From: a bacterium
GTDB lineage: Bacteria; Methylomirabilota; Methylomirabilia; Methylomirabilales; 2-02-FULL-66-22
Assembly: GCA_029580855.1 (NCBI GenBank)
Contig: JAKPQH010000061.1
Coordinates: 29,334-93,333 of the forward strand
Direction of reading: 5' to 3'
DNA length: 64,000 nucleotides
Shown: one piece after another, positions 8,419-17,119 of the stretch
Layout: every line of letters starts with the position of its first letter
Numbering within the stretch: position 1 is the first letter of the stretch
The notes under the pieces: model-generated
The model's input: the letters and a program-made list of their open reading frames with translations, nothing else
Database searches by the model: none
Told to the model about the DNA's origin: nothing
Program-made: the position numbers and the translations under genes

Positions 8419-9693
8419 TCAGGTCCCGACCGTCTCGCCGTCGGCCACCGTCTTCAGGCCGTGGCGGCTCAGGTCCGCGCCCGGACCGATGATACAATTC
8501 CTTCCGATGCGAAGCCCGGCCGGGATGACGGCGCCCTTGCCGATGACGCTGATCCCGCAGTCGAGATGCGCGGGGAAATCGTGGTTGGCGGTGGTGCCGG
8601 TCCCCGCGCCGACGGCCGCGCCGTCGCCCAGTCGGCAGTGCTTGTCGATGATCGAGTACGTGACCTGGCACCCGCCGCCGACGACCGTGTTCTGCATGAC
8701 GATGGAATCGCGAACGACGGCGCCCCGCTTCACGACGACCCCCGGGAACAGGACGCTTTGTGCGACCTCACCCTCGATGACGCATCCTCTGCCGACGAGC
8801 GAGTTGACGACGGATGCCTTGTTCCCCAGCCGCGTCGGCGACCGCTCCCCGGTGGGCCCCACGTCCGGCGCCGTGCGAATCTCCCAGCCGCGCAAGTCCA
8901 GACCGGAGCCGGGGTCGAGGCAGTCCATGTTGGCCTCGTGGTAGGACTTGATCGTCCCCACATCCCGCCAGTACCCGCGGAACGGATAGCACAGCATCTG
9001 TCGGCGCCCGAGCATCCCCGGGATGACGTCCTTGCCGAAATCGTAGCCCTTCTTGGCCCCCACGACCGCCTGGAGTTCTTCCAGCAGGGCGGCGAAGTTG
9101 AAGACGTAGACCCCCATGGAGGCGAGGTTGCTCTTGGCGTTCTTGACCTTCTCCTGGAACTCGGTGATCCAGCCGTCCTCGTTCGCCACCATCACGCCGA
9201 ACCGCTGCGTCTCCTCCCAGGGCACGGCCATGGCCGCGATCGTCAGGTCCGCGCGCCGGGATTCGTGGGCGGCGATCATCTGCTCGTAGTCCATCCGGTA
9301 GATATGGTCGCCCGAGAGGATGAGGACCTTGTCGGGCTGGCGATCCGCCATAAAGGCCAGGTTCTGGTAGATCGCATCCGCGGTCCCTTTGTACCAGTCC
9401 GAATCCGCTTTGCCGGTGTGGGGCGGAAGGATCCTCACGCCGCGCTGCCGCCCGACGAGATCCCAGGGTTCCCCGTTGCGGACGTGGTCCATCAGGGAGA
9501 GCGGCCGGTACTGCGTGAGCAGCCCGACAAGCTCCAACCCGGAGTGCATGACGCTGGAGAGCGTGAAGTCGATGATCCGGAAACCGCCGCCGAAGGGCAC
9601 CGCGGGCTTGGCGCGCTCCGACGCGAGAATGTTCAGCCGGCTGCCCACGCCGCCGGCCAGCAGCATCACCAGGGTGTCCCGCGCCGGTCTCAT
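8419..9693 (-). CDS. glgC: Glucose-1-phosphate adenylyltransferase (ADP-glucose pyrophosphorylase)
   Basis: This 424-residue enzyme makes ADP-glucose from ATP and glucose-1-phosphate for glycogen synthesis. The N-terminal nucleotidyltransferase loop AGGVGSRLNILASERAKPAVPFGG is intact, including the Arg and the RAKPAV lysine. DWYKGTADA (substrate region) and LSGDHIYRMDY (metal Asp) follow. The C-terminal third is a left-handed beta-helix with repeated hexapeptides. Its ATG overlaps the stop of a paralogous gene by 4 bp, so the two are translated together and may form a mixed tetramer. No other glycogen gene lies in the window. Confidence 0.93.
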   Translation of the reverse strand: MRPARDTLVMLLAGGVGSRLNILASERAKPAVPFGGGFRIIDFTLSSVMHSGLELVGLLTQYRPLSLMDHVRNGEPWDLVGRQRGVRILPPHTGKADSDWYKGTADAIYQNLAFMADRQPDKVLILSGDHIYRMDYEQMIAAHESRRADLTIAAMAVPWEETQRFGVMVANEDGWITEFQEKVKNAKSNLASMGVYVFNFAALLEELQAVVGAKKGYDFGKDVIPGMLGRRQMLCYPFRGYWRDVGTIKSYHEANMDCLDPGSGLDLRGWEIRTAPDVGPTGERSPTRLGNKASVVNSLVGRGCVIEGEVAQSVLFPGVVVKRGAVVRDSIVMQNTVVGGGCQVTYSIIDKHCRLGDGAAVGAGTGTTANHDFPAHLDCGISVIGKGAVIPAGLRIGRNCIIGPGADLSRHGLKTVADGETVGT

Positions 9694-10952
9694 GTGCTCA
9701 CCACGCTTCCCGAAGCGATCTCGGTCCGGGCGAAATTCGCTTCGCGCATGTCCGGATAGACGATGCAGCCGCGACCCATCCGGAGACCTTCGGGGATCCG
9801 GGCCCCCTTGCCGATGACCGTCACGCCGCTGGACAGCGTGTGGGGATGCTGCCGGTTGGGGACGGCCTCGCCGCAGCCGATGCGGGCCTCTCTGCCCACC
9901 CGGACATCCTTGTCCAGAATGGCGCGGTCCACGACGGCCCCCCCGGCTATCCTGCAGCGGTGCATGACCACCGAGTCACGGACGATGGCCCCGCGTTCGA
10001 TGACGACCCCCGGAGAGATGATGCTGCGATCCACCGCGCCTTCCACCACCGTGTCGCAGCACACCAGCGACGAGGTCACCCGGGCCGTGGGCCGGAACAG
10101 CGCCGGGGTCGGATCGCCCAGCGTCTCCGGATGCGTGTTGGTCCGAACGCCCCACGCCGAAAGATCGGGGGCCCCGTCGTTCAGGATGTCCATATTGGTG
10201 GCATAGTACGTGTCCAGTGTGCGCGCGTATTGCCAGTAGCCGTCGAAGACCCAGCCGAAGACCCGCGCCTTCTCCTCGATCATCCCCGGGATGATCTCGG
10301 AGTAGATCTGGAAGGTTTGGCCGTCGCGGGCGTTCTGTTTCAGGCGCTCCACAAGGCACCCCGTGTTGAAGACATACACCGTGAGCGAGGCCAGGTCTCC
10401 CTCGGGGCGGCTGACTTTCTCCTGGTACACCGTCACCCGCCGCGACGCGTCCAGCACCGCCGTCCCGTATAGGTGAGCCTCCTCGCGCGGCACCCGCTTG
10501 AAGGCGATGGTGAGATCCGCCCCGCTGGCGGCGTGCTGCTGGAGCATGGGCCGGTAGTCCATGGCGTACACATGGTCCGCGGACGCCACCACCACCCTCT
10601 CGGGCGCGTACCGTTCGATAAAGGCGAGATTCTGGTAGAGCGCATCCGCGGTTCCCTTGTACCAATCCGAGTCCTCGGCGCCCTTGAACGGGCTCAGAAC
10701 GCGGAGCGCCCGCGAACGGCCCACGTAATCCCAGGGCTCGCCGTTGAGCAGGTGGGTGTTGAGCGAGTGCGGGCGATATTGGGAAAGGACGCCGACGACA
10801 TCGACGCCGGCCCGCATCATATTGGAGAGGACAAAGTCGATGATGCGGTACATGCCCCACATCGGCAGCGCGCTCTTGGGCCGCTTGGCTGTCAGCACCA
10901 AGAGCTCGTCGACCCGGCCCCCCGCCAGAACCATCCCGATGATCTTTGCCAT
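9690..10952 (-). CDS. GlgC/GlgD-type ADP-glucose pyrophosphorylase paralogue with altered nucleotide-binding loop
   Basis: The 420-residue protein aligns over its whole length with the downstream GlgC, sharing YRIIDFVLSNMM, DWYKGTADALYQNLAF and the C-terminal beta-helix. The ATP loop, however, reads LAGGRVDELLVLTAKRPKSALP instead of GGxGxRLxxLTxxRAKPAV, so the loop glycine and catalytic-loop arginine are changed. It may be a regulatory or substrate-modifying partner, as GlgD is for GlgC, or a nucleotidyltransferase of changed specificity. The start is the ATG at 10952 (MAKIIGMVL). A much longer in-frame extension to 11525 is arginine-rich noise and was rejected. Confidence 0.85.
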   Translation of the reverse strand: MAKIIGMVLAGGRVDELLVLTAKRPKSALPMWGMYRIIDFVLSNMMRAGVDVVGVLSQYRPHSLNTHLLNGEPWDYVGRSRALRVLSPFKGAEDSDWYKGTADALYQNLAFIERYAPERVVVASADHVYAMDYRPMLQQHAASGADLTIAFKRVPREEAHLYGTAVLDASRRVTVYQEKVSRPEGDLASLTVYVFNTGCLVERLKQNARDGQTFQIYSEIIPGMIEEKARVFGWVFDGYWQYARTLDTYYATNMDILNDGAPDLSAWGVRTNTHPETLGDPTPALFRPTARVTSSLVCCDTVVEGAVDRSIISPGVVIERGAIVRDSVVMHRCRIAGGAVVDRAILDKDVRVGREARIGCGEAVPNRQHPHTLSSGVTVIGKGARIPEGLRMGRGCIVYPDMREANFARTEIASGSVVST

Positions 10953-11351
10953 ATCCCGATCTCGCTGGACCGATGAACCGCCGCGTCGCGCGGCGAGCCG
11001 AACCCACGAGCCCGGGCTGGCCGGCCCCACGGCACCGACCCCGCCCCCTCGGGACCGCCGCACGGCGGCCTGACGCCGCCCGACGCCGCCATGTCGCCTC
11101 CAATTTCCCTCAGTCGCCGCACGGGTGTCAAGCGGAAAGCGGACGCCGGTGCCGCCGGTGCACGCGGGGTCCGGTCCGGCATTTCGCATTGACACGCGGG
11201 GTCGGCTTCGATAGTCTTCAGTGACATGCCCCGTGCCGCACCGGGAACGCGCCGTCGCTCGGATCCCGTGACCCGCCGCGCCGTGCGTACCCCGCGTGCG
11301 CCTCGCGCCCGGCCTTCGGGCGGCGGTGGTTGTGTGGGGATCGTGTGGACT
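10953..11351. other. Divergent intergenic region with a plus-strand promoter
   Basis: About 400 bases separate the minus-strand GlgC paralogue from the plus-strand cyclic-nucleotide-domain gene. The only element I can support is the TTGACA/TAGTCT promoter listed separately. In-frame extensions of both flanking genes into this region are composed almost entirely of Arg, Pro, Gly and Ala and look non-coding. Confidence 0.6.
11189..11217 (+). promoter_or_regulatory. Sigma-70 type promoter of the cyclic-nucleotide-domain gene
   Basis: A perfect -35 hexamer TTGACA (11189-11194) is followed after 17 bases by TAGTCT (11212-11217). It points toward the gene starting at 11352 and would leave a leader of about 130 bases. 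Confidence 0.55.
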
Positions 11352-11843
11352 ATGAAGACGTTTTCCCCGCTCGCCGACGCCGAGTCCGTATTCCCCATCC
11401 TGTCCGACATCGCGCTCTTCGGGGGGATGTCCGAGCGGCAGCTGTCCGAGATCTGCCGATGGCTGGAGCAGGGCACATTCGCAAAAGGCGAGCACATCTT
11501 CCAGAAGGGCGACGACCCCTCGCACATCTACATCGTCACACGCGGCAAGATCGACTTATTCATCGTGGAGCAGGGCCTCGCCCTGCAAAAGAAGACGCTG
11601 GTGGCGGGGGATTGCTTTGGCGAGGCCTCGTTGATGTCCATGCAGAAGCACGCCGCCACCGCCCTCGCGCGCGAGGACAGCGACGTGATCGTCCTATCGA
11701 CGCACGCGCTTCTCCGGCTACAAAAAGAGGACGCCGCGCTCTTCTCTCTGCTGATGATGAACATCGCCCGAGAGCTGGCGCGGCGTCTGAGGCTCACCGA
11801 CGACATCTTGTTGCGGTGGATGCGGGCACGCGACAGCAGCTAG
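11352..11843 (+). CDS. Stand-alone cyclic-nucleotide-binding (cNMP) domain protein
   Basis: The 163-residue product is a single cNMP-binding beta-roll with flanking helices and no DNA-binding domain. The visible core runs KGEHIFQKGDDPSHIYIVTRGKI, then the phosphate-binding cassette GDCFGEASLMSMQKHAATA. The Gly-Glu pair is present, but the arginine that usually contacts the cyclic phosphate (RxAT) appears as His, so cAMP or cGMP binding is uncertain. I start at MKTFSPLAD because everything upstream in frame is low-complexity. The gene converges on the CsgG-like gene, with nine bases between stops. Confidence 0.8.
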   Translation: MKTFSPLADAESVFPILSDIALFGGMSERQLSEICRWLEQGTFAKGEHIFQKGDDPSHIYIVTRGKIDLFIVEQGLALQKKTLVAGDCFGEASLMSMQKHAATALAREDSDVIVLSTHALLRLQKEDAALFSLLMMNIARELARRLRLTDDILLRWMRARDSS

Positions 11844-11852
11844 CCCGCGCGT

Positions 11853-12884
11853 TCACCGCGCGACGAGAACCTTCTTCACCCAGCCGCCCCCCTTGGCGGA
11901 TTCGACGTTCAAGAATCCGTTCTGCTCCTTGCCCAGGAAGATCAGCTCCTCGCCCCGTGCCAGCGTGGCGACCGTATCGCTCTGGTCGGACGGCTGCGCC
12001 AACAGCTTCACGTTGGCAAGCTTCGGGCGGAGCACGTCGCCTTCGTTGAACACCGCGCCGGCCTTGGTGCGCTTGCCGGCTTCCTCGGCCAGCGAGGCCA
12101 CGTCGCGCTGCAGGCTGGGGTTGCCGCGGACGGATCGCACGATGCCGTTGTAGTTGTCGGCGAGGCTGGCCGCCACCACCTTGCCCTCGTTGGTGTTGGC
12201 GTAACCACCCAGCGCCCCCGCCGCACCGCCGCCCGCCAGCAGCCCGCCGAGACGGAAGTCGGCTTTCTTCGCGCTGCCCTCGGCCGCGGCGACCTGGAGA
12301 CTGGACCGGGCGTCGGCGAGCAACATGCTGGTCTGCGCCTCCTTGAACTGCAGCCCGCCCGCAAGCGCCCCGATGATATGCGCGCCGGGGAAGAGACCGC
12401 CGATGGCTCCGCCCACACCGCCCGCGTTATTCTCGGAGAACACCACCGCGGGGGTCAGCACAAAATCCGCCGTCACCATCTGCCCGCCGCCCATGTTGGA
12501 TCCCTGACGCAGCTCCCCGGACGCCGCCAGCGCCCGTTCCTGCATCAAGTTCTGCATTCCGACGCCTCGCTCCACCACGAGGAAACAGTTGGACTGCTGG
12601 ATCATCAACCGAATGAGGCCCGTGGGGGATCCCAGCTTGTAGCGGGCCAGTCCCGCCAACACGTGCGCCTGGGGCTCAACCACGGCCACGGTGCCCATGG
12701 GCTTGTCGCAGCGCTCGAGATCCGACGCGGCGTCCGACGCGCCGCTCGGTCCCGCCGACCCCTGAACGGCGCTGCCGCCTTCGCCCTTTTTCATGTCCGT
12801 GATCCCCTGCGCGTGCACGCCCACGGCGGTGACAAGGATCCCGGCCAGAACGCCCACCGCGAGTAGACCCGAAGCGATCTTCAT
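11853..12884 (-). CDS. Exported CsgG-family protein with C-terminal SH3-like domain
   Basis: The 343-residue protein starts with a signal peptide (MKIASGLLAVGVLAGILVTA, cleavage near VHA-Q). It has a CsgG-like central domain (about 55-230, including TVAVVEPQAH and CFLVVERGVGMQNLMQER) and ends in an SH3b-like domain (about 280-343, ending GGGWVKKVLVAR). CsgG is the outer-membrane curli secretion pore, but many homologues outside curli operons are periplasmic or lipoprotein-like proteins of unknown role. There is no lipobox cysteine and no csgA, csgB, csgE or csgF nearby, so curli secretion is not supported. GGGAGGG precedes the ATG at 12884. Confidence 0.75.
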   Translation of the reverse strand: MKIASGLLAVGVLAGILVTAVGVHAQGITDMKKGEGGSAVQGSAGPSGASDAASDLERCDKPMGTVAVVEPQAHVLAGLARYKLGSPTGLIRLMIQQSNCFLVVERGVGMQNLMQERALAASGELRQGSNMGGGQMVTADFVLTPAVVFSENNAGGVGGAIGGLFPGAHIIGALAGGLQFKEAQTSMLLADARSSLQVAAAEGSAKKADFRLGGLLAGGGAAGALGGYANTNEGKVVAASLADNYNGIVRSVRGNPSLQRDVASLAEEAGKRTKAGAVFNEGDVLRPKLANVKLLAQPSDQSDTVATLARGEELIFLGKEQNGFLNVESAKGGGWVKKVLVAR

Positions 12885-13553
12885 GGTCAACGCCCTCCCT
12901 GTGTCCTCCGGACGGTCAGCAAACGCGACACCTTCACGCGGGCTCTCGCGCGGCACGCAGATCGGACCCTCCTCGCCGCGGGATCGCCCCGTGGGGACTG
13001 TTGGCCGTTTGCGCGAGTCATGGGCATTCTTCCGGACACACGCGTCGACTCCACCTCGGAATGATACGCGGCACCCGCCGGTGCCCCACGGTGCGGGCGC
13101 TCCGGACACGCCGCCCGCCTGACACAGACCATCTGCCAAACGCGGAAAGAGGCGAGGACGGCATCTGTGCCCCCACCAAACCCATCGTGGTGCGATGATT
13201 ATCTCCAACCCATTCGATGTCAATACAAATCTCTCGTAAACAACGCCGACTCGCCGACCGACAAAACGAAGATCGAAATACCGACCAAGACGCCTGTTGG
13301 GGTGATTTTCAACCGAACCGCGGGGTCCCCGGTCCGATGACGGCCCCGCCCGGGATGAGCCAAACGACGTTCGACGGGAGGTGGAAAACCGGTCCGGCTG
13401 CCGTGAGCGGCGCACAAACCGTCACGCGGCCCACCGGCGCGGCACGGCCGAGCCGCGGGGCGGCGGCCGTCGGCGGCGATGGGACGTCGACGGCACCCGG
13501 GAAACCCGCCGCCCGAGTAGCGACGAGTCCAGGGAGTGTGTTAGAGTGAGCCC
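12885..13553. other. Intergenic region without recognisable gene
   Basis: About 670 bases separate the divergent CsgG-like and Mut7-C genes. A patch around 13190-13320 is distinctly less GC-rich than its surroundings. Short open frames exist on both strands but have no ribosome-binding site or recognisable product. I see no tRNA, terminator or clear promoter. Confidence 0.5.
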
Positions 13554-14045
13554 ATGGAATCGCGCCTGGAGCGGGACGACCCGCCCGCCGAACCCCTGCG
13601 GTTTGTCGCCGACGCCATGCTCGGGCGGCTGGCGACCTGGTTGCGCATCCTCGGGTACGATGTCGAATATTCTCGCGGCGAGGATGCCGCGCTGATCGAA
13701 CGGGCACGCGCGTCCGGGCGGATCCTGCTGACCCGCGACACCGGCATCGTCCGCCGCCGGAATGCGCCGCCCAACCTTTTCGTGCGGAGCGACCACGTCT
13801 CCGAGCAGCTGCGTCAGGTGGTCCAGGCCTTCCGGTTGGCGCCCGCGGACCCGTCGAGGCGCCGCTGCCCGCGTTGCAATGTGGTGGTGGAGGCGCGCAC
13901 GAAGGCGGAGGTCTTCGGGCGCGTCCCGGAATTTGTGTGGAGCCGCCAGGACGCCTTCTGGGGCTGTCCGGCGTGCGGCCGGCTGTACTGGGCGGGGACG
14001 CACCGGCGTGGGATGGATGCCATGATCCGCGCTGCGATCACCTGA
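13554..14045 (+). CDS. Mut7-C RNase domain protein with zinc ribbon
   Basis: The 163-residue protein fits the Mut7-C family of PIN-like putative RNases. It has RFVADAMLGRLATWLRILGYDVEY near the N-terminus, an acidic-residue pattern continuing to ILLTRDTGI, and a C-terminal zinc ribbon formed by CPRC (about residue 104) and CPAC (about residue 143). The ATG at 13554 is the first in frame. It heads a run of closely spaced plus-strand genes (fmt, rsmB, PASTA protein, rpe), 26 bases upstream of fmt. The biological RNA substrate of the family is unknown to me. Confidence 0.85.
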   Translation: MESRLERDDPPAEPLRFVADAMLGRLATWLRILGYDVEYSRGEDAALIERARASGRILLTRDTGIVRRRNAPPNLFVRSDHVSEQLRQVVQAFRLAPADPSRRRCPRCNVVVEARTKAEVFGRVPEFVWSRQDAFWGCPACGRLYWAGTHRRGMDAMIRAAIT

Positions 14046-14071
14046 GACCCCATCGGGGTATGGGACGGACG

Positions 14072-14998
14072 ATGCGCATCGTCTTCATGGGCAGCCCGGA
14101 TTTCGCGGTTCCCTCGCTGGATCGTCTGGTCGCGGACGATCACATCGTGGCGTTGGTGGTGACCCAGCCCGACCGGCCGGCCGGCCGGGGGCGCGGGGTG
14201 CGGCCGCCGGCGGTGAAACGGGCGGCGGAGCGGCACGGGTTACCGGTGGTGCAGCCCGAGCGCGTGAGCGACGCCGCCGTCCTCGAATCGCTGCGCGCGG
14301 CGCGGGCCGAGGCAGCCGTGGTGGTGGCGTTCGGCCAGTTTCTTCCGCGTGCCGTGCGCGAACTACCGCCGCTGGGCTGCATCAACCTCCACGCCTCGCT
14401 CCTCCCGAGATTCCGCGGGGCCGCCCCCATCCACCGGGCCGTCATGGCGGGGGAGACCGAGACGGGAGTCACCATCATGCGGGTCGAGGAGCGGATGGAT
14501 GCCGGCCCCATCCTGCTCCAGCGCGCGACTCCGATCCGACCCGAAGACGACGCCGGAAGCCTCCACGACCGACTGGCCGTGCTGGGGGCGGCGATCCTGG
14601 CGGAGGCGCTGTGTGTGCTGGCCGCCGGAGACGGACGCTGGATCCCGCAGGACGAATCCCGGGCCAGCCATGCGCCGAAACTCGGCGAAGCGGACTGCCG
14701 CGTGGAGTTCGCGGGAGACGCCGCCTCCTTGGTGAATCGCATCCGGGGGCTGGCGCCGGCGCCGGGGGCCTATGCGATCCTGGGAGACGGTCGGCGTCTG
14801 AGGCTCCTGAAGGCCGAGGCGCGGGAGGCTTCCGGTCCACCCGGTGTGGTCCTGGCCATCGAGGACACCTCGGTCGTGGTCGGGACGGGTGCGGGCGCGG
14901 TGGCCCTGCGGGAGGTCCAGCCGGAAGGCAAGCGACGCATGACCGCCGCGGAGTTTGCGCGGGGGCGGCGGCTGGGGATAGGGGTGCGGTGTGTCTAA
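14072..14998 (+). CDS. fmt: Methionyl-tRNA formyltransferase
   Basis: This 308-residue enzyme formylates initiator Met-tRNA using 10-formyltetrahydrofolate. It has the N-terminal FMGSPDFAVPSL segment, the catalytic-region motif INLHASLLPRFRGAAPIHRAV, and a C-terminal tRNA-binding OB-like domain. I start at MRIVFMGSP, the family's usual N-terminus; an in-frame ATG at 14060 would add four residues (MGRT). Its last codons overlap the GTG start of rsmB by 8 bases. The fmt-rsmB pairing is common in bacteria and supports both calls. No def gene is adjacent, unlike many genomes. Confidence 0.96.
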   Translation: MRIVFMGSPDFAVPSLDRLVADDHIVALVVTQPDRPAGRGRGVRPPAVKRAAERHGLPVVQPERVSDAAVLESLRAARAEAAVVVAFGQFLPRAVRELPPLGCINLHASLLPRFRGAAPIHRAVMAGETETGVTIMRVEERMDAGPILLQRATPIRPEDDAGSLHDRLAVLGAAILAEALCVLAAGDGRWIPQDESRASHAPKLGEADCRVEFAGDAASLVNRIRGLAPAPGAYAILGDGRRLRLLKAEAREASGPPGVVLAIEDTSVVVGTGAGAVALREVQPEGKRRMTAAEFARGRRLGIGVRCV

Positions 14999-16361
14999 AG
15001 CCGCGGGGGCGGCGCGGGGGCGGCCCAGCGCGCGGCGGATCGCCCTGGACGTTCTCGGCCGGGTGGATGCGACCGACGCCTTCGCTAATGCCCTTCTGGA
15101 TGCCTGCCTGCAGCGCAGCGGGCTTCGCCGGCCCGACCGCGCCCTTGCGACCGAGCTGGTGTACGGCGTCCTGCGATGGCGGGGAATGTTGGACTGGCGA
15201 CTGGCGCCCGTCCTGGATCGCCCGCTCGCCGTCCTGGACCCCGCGGTGCGCCGGCTGCTGCGTCTGGGGACGTATCAGTTGACCTGCCTCGACCGCATCC
15301 CGGATTTCGCGGCGGTGGACGAAACGGTGTCCCTGGCGCGCGAGGTGGGCGCGGGGCGGGCGTCGGGATACGTGAATGCCGTCCTCCGCCGGGTCGCCGC
15401 CGCCCCCCCGCCTTCGGCGCCGGACCCGGCCGAGGATCCCCTGGCGTACTGGAACGGCCCCGGATCGCATCCGGCCTGGCTCGTGGCGCGATGGATGCGC
15501 CGGTTCGGCGGGGAGGAGGCCGCGGCGCTGATGGCGGCCAACAACCGCGTGCCGGCGTTGGTCGTCGTCGCCAACCGTCTCCGGGCGGCGCCCGACGAGG
15601 TGGAGCGGTTGCTGCGCGGGGCCGCGCCCGAGGTCGTCCCCGGACGGTATGCGCCCGGGGCCTTCGCGTGCCGGGGCGCCGGGGGTCCGCGCGACCTCCC
15701 CGGTTTCGCTCGCGGGTTGTTTGTCCCCATGGACGAGGCCGGCGCGCTCCCGGTCCTGGCCCTGGATGTGGCTCCCGGGCAGCGGGTCCTGGACGCGTGC
15801 GCCGGCGGGGGCGGAAAGACGGCGCTGATCGCGGCGGCCGCCGGCCCGAAGGGCGACGTCTTGGCGCTGGATCGGAGCCCGCACGCAATTCGCCGCCTCG
15901 TCGAGGCGGCCGCCAGGTTAGGTCTTGCCACCGTGCACGCCACGCTTTACGATGCACGCTGGGCGGGTGGAGCCTGGGCCGGCCGGTTCCCTCGCGTCCT
16001 GCTCGACGCGCCGTGCACCGGTCTGGGGACGCTGCGCCGCCGGCCCGAGATCAAGTGGCGTCGCCGACCGGAGGATCTGCCGCGCGCGGCCGCGCTCCAG
16101 ACGGCACTGCTGGCAGGTGTCGCGGAAGCGGTGTCGTCGGGCGGCCTGCTGGTGTACAGCGTCTGCAGCCTGGAGCCGGAGGAAACGGACGAGGTGATCG
16201 ACGCGTTTCTTGCCCGACACGCGGCATTCGCCCTGGAGGCGCCCGGACCCGATCTGGCCGCGTTCGCGGATCCGATGCGGCCGGGCATCCTGCGCGCCTG
16301 GCCGCACCGGCACGACACGGACGGGTTTTTCGTGGCCCGTCTACGACGGGGGGCGTCATGA
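14991..16361 (+). CDS. rsmB: 16S rRNA (cytosine-967-C5)-methyltransferase RsmB
   Basis: The 456-residue protein has an N-terminal NusB-like RNA-binding domain (about 1-150) and a C-terminal SAM-dependent methyltransferase domain. SAM binding is shown by VLDACAGGGGKTALIA. The two catalytic cysteines of the RNA m5C family are visible in LLDAPCTGLGTLRRRPEIKW and YSVCSLEPEET. It methylates C967 of 16S rRNA in E. coli. Translation starts at a GTG inside the end of fmt, and its stop overlaps the next ATG by 4 bp, so this is a tightly coupled operon. Confidence 0.95.
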   Translation: MSKAAGAARGRPSARRIALDVLGRVDATDAFANALLDACLQRSGLRRPDRALATELVYGVLRWRGMLDWRLAPVLDRPLAVLDPAVRRLLRLGTYQLTCLDRIPDFAAVDETVSLAREVGAGRASGYVNAVLRRVAAAPPPSAPDPAEDPLAYWNGPGSHPAWLVARWMRRFGGEEAAALMAANNRVPALVVVANRLRAAPDEVERLLRGAAPEVVPGRYAPGAFACRGAGGPRDLPGFARGLFVPMDEAGALPVLALDVAPGQRVLDACAGGGGKTALIAAAAGPKGDVLALDRSPHAIRRLVEAAARLGLATVHATLYDARWAGGAWAGRFPRVLLDAPCTGLGTLRRRPEIKWRRRPEDLPRAAALQTALLAGVAEAVSSGGLLVYSVCSLEPEETDEVIDAFLARHAAFALEAPGPDLAAFADPMRPGILRAWPHRHDTDGFFVARLRRGAS

Positions 16362-17104
16362 GGCCGCGCGGCCGGGACGCCGCGCCGCGTTACGGTTGCC
16401 TGTACCGCCTGATCCGGGCCGCCGCCGTGTGCGCCGGTCTGGCGGCGGTCGCCGCGGTTTCCGGCTACGCGGCCATGCTGTGGTTTCTGGAAGCGGACAA
16501 GGTGGAAGTCCCCCGTGTCATCGGCCTGGACTCCGTGGCCGCCGAGGCCCTGATCGCGGAGGTCGGCCTTGCCCCCAGGGTGATCACCGAGGAATTCAGC
16601 ACCGTCATCCCCAAAGGGCACGTCGCGCGCCAGCGCCCCGCCCAGGGAACGCGGCTGAAGCTGGGAGGCGAGGTCCGACTCATCGTCAGCCGGGGATCCG
16701 ATCAGCTGACGGCCCCCGACCTGTCGGGTCTGACCCCCGCCCAGGCCGGACGCGTGCTGGCCGAAGCGGGGCTTGTCTTTGGCCCGGTGATCTCGATACA
16801 TTCGGACGCGCATCGGCGGGACACCATCATTGCCCAGGAACCGCCGGGGGGCGCCACGGTGATCCGTGGCGCCACGATCCGGCTACTGGAAAGTCTGGGA
16901 CCGCTGGAAGACATCGTCGTGGTCCCTGACCTGCGCGGCCGCGAAATGGTGGTCGCGGTGAATCTCCTGAAAGAGCTCCAGCTGGAAGCCCGGCTGAGTT
17001 TCTACGAGTCCATCGCCCAGGGCGGGTTTGTCATCGAACAGGACCCCGCGCCCGGTACCCAGATCAAGGTGGGCGGGCAGGTGCAGATCACCATCGGGGA
17101 CTAG
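16358..17104 (+). CDS. Membrane-anchored triple PASTA-domain protein
   Basis: The 248-residue product has a single N-terminal transmembrane helix (about 20-45) followed by three PASTA repeats, beginning near VEVPRVIGLDS, LTAPDLSGLTP and VVVPDLRGREM. PASTA domains bind peptidoglycan or beta-lactam-like ligands and usually sit on serine/threonine kinases or PBPs. Here there is no kinase or transpeptidase domain, so this is a free extracytoplasmic PASTA protein. It overlaps rsmB by ATGA and precedes rpe by 15 bases, an arrangement reminiscent of the prpC-pknB-rsgA-rpe neighbourhood of Gram-positives with the kinase missing. That comparison is inference. Confidence 0.85.
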   Translation: MRPRGRDAAPRYGCLYRLIRAAAVCAGLAAVAAVSGYAAMLWFLEADKVEVPRVIGLDSVAAEALIAEVGLAPRVITEEFSTVIPKGHVARQRPAQGTRLKLGGEVRLIVSRGSDQLTAPDLSGLTPAQAGRVLAEAGLVFGPVISIHSDAHRRDTIIAQEPPGGATVIRGATIRLLESLGPLEDIVVVPDLRGREMVVAVNLLKELQLEARLSFYESIAQGGFVIEQDPAPGTQIKVGGQVQITIGD

Positions 17105-17119
17105 GACAAGGAGGCGCCC

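Noticed and set aside
11853..12884. Curli secretion pore csgG
   Set aside because: No lipobox cysteine and no other curli genes nearby.
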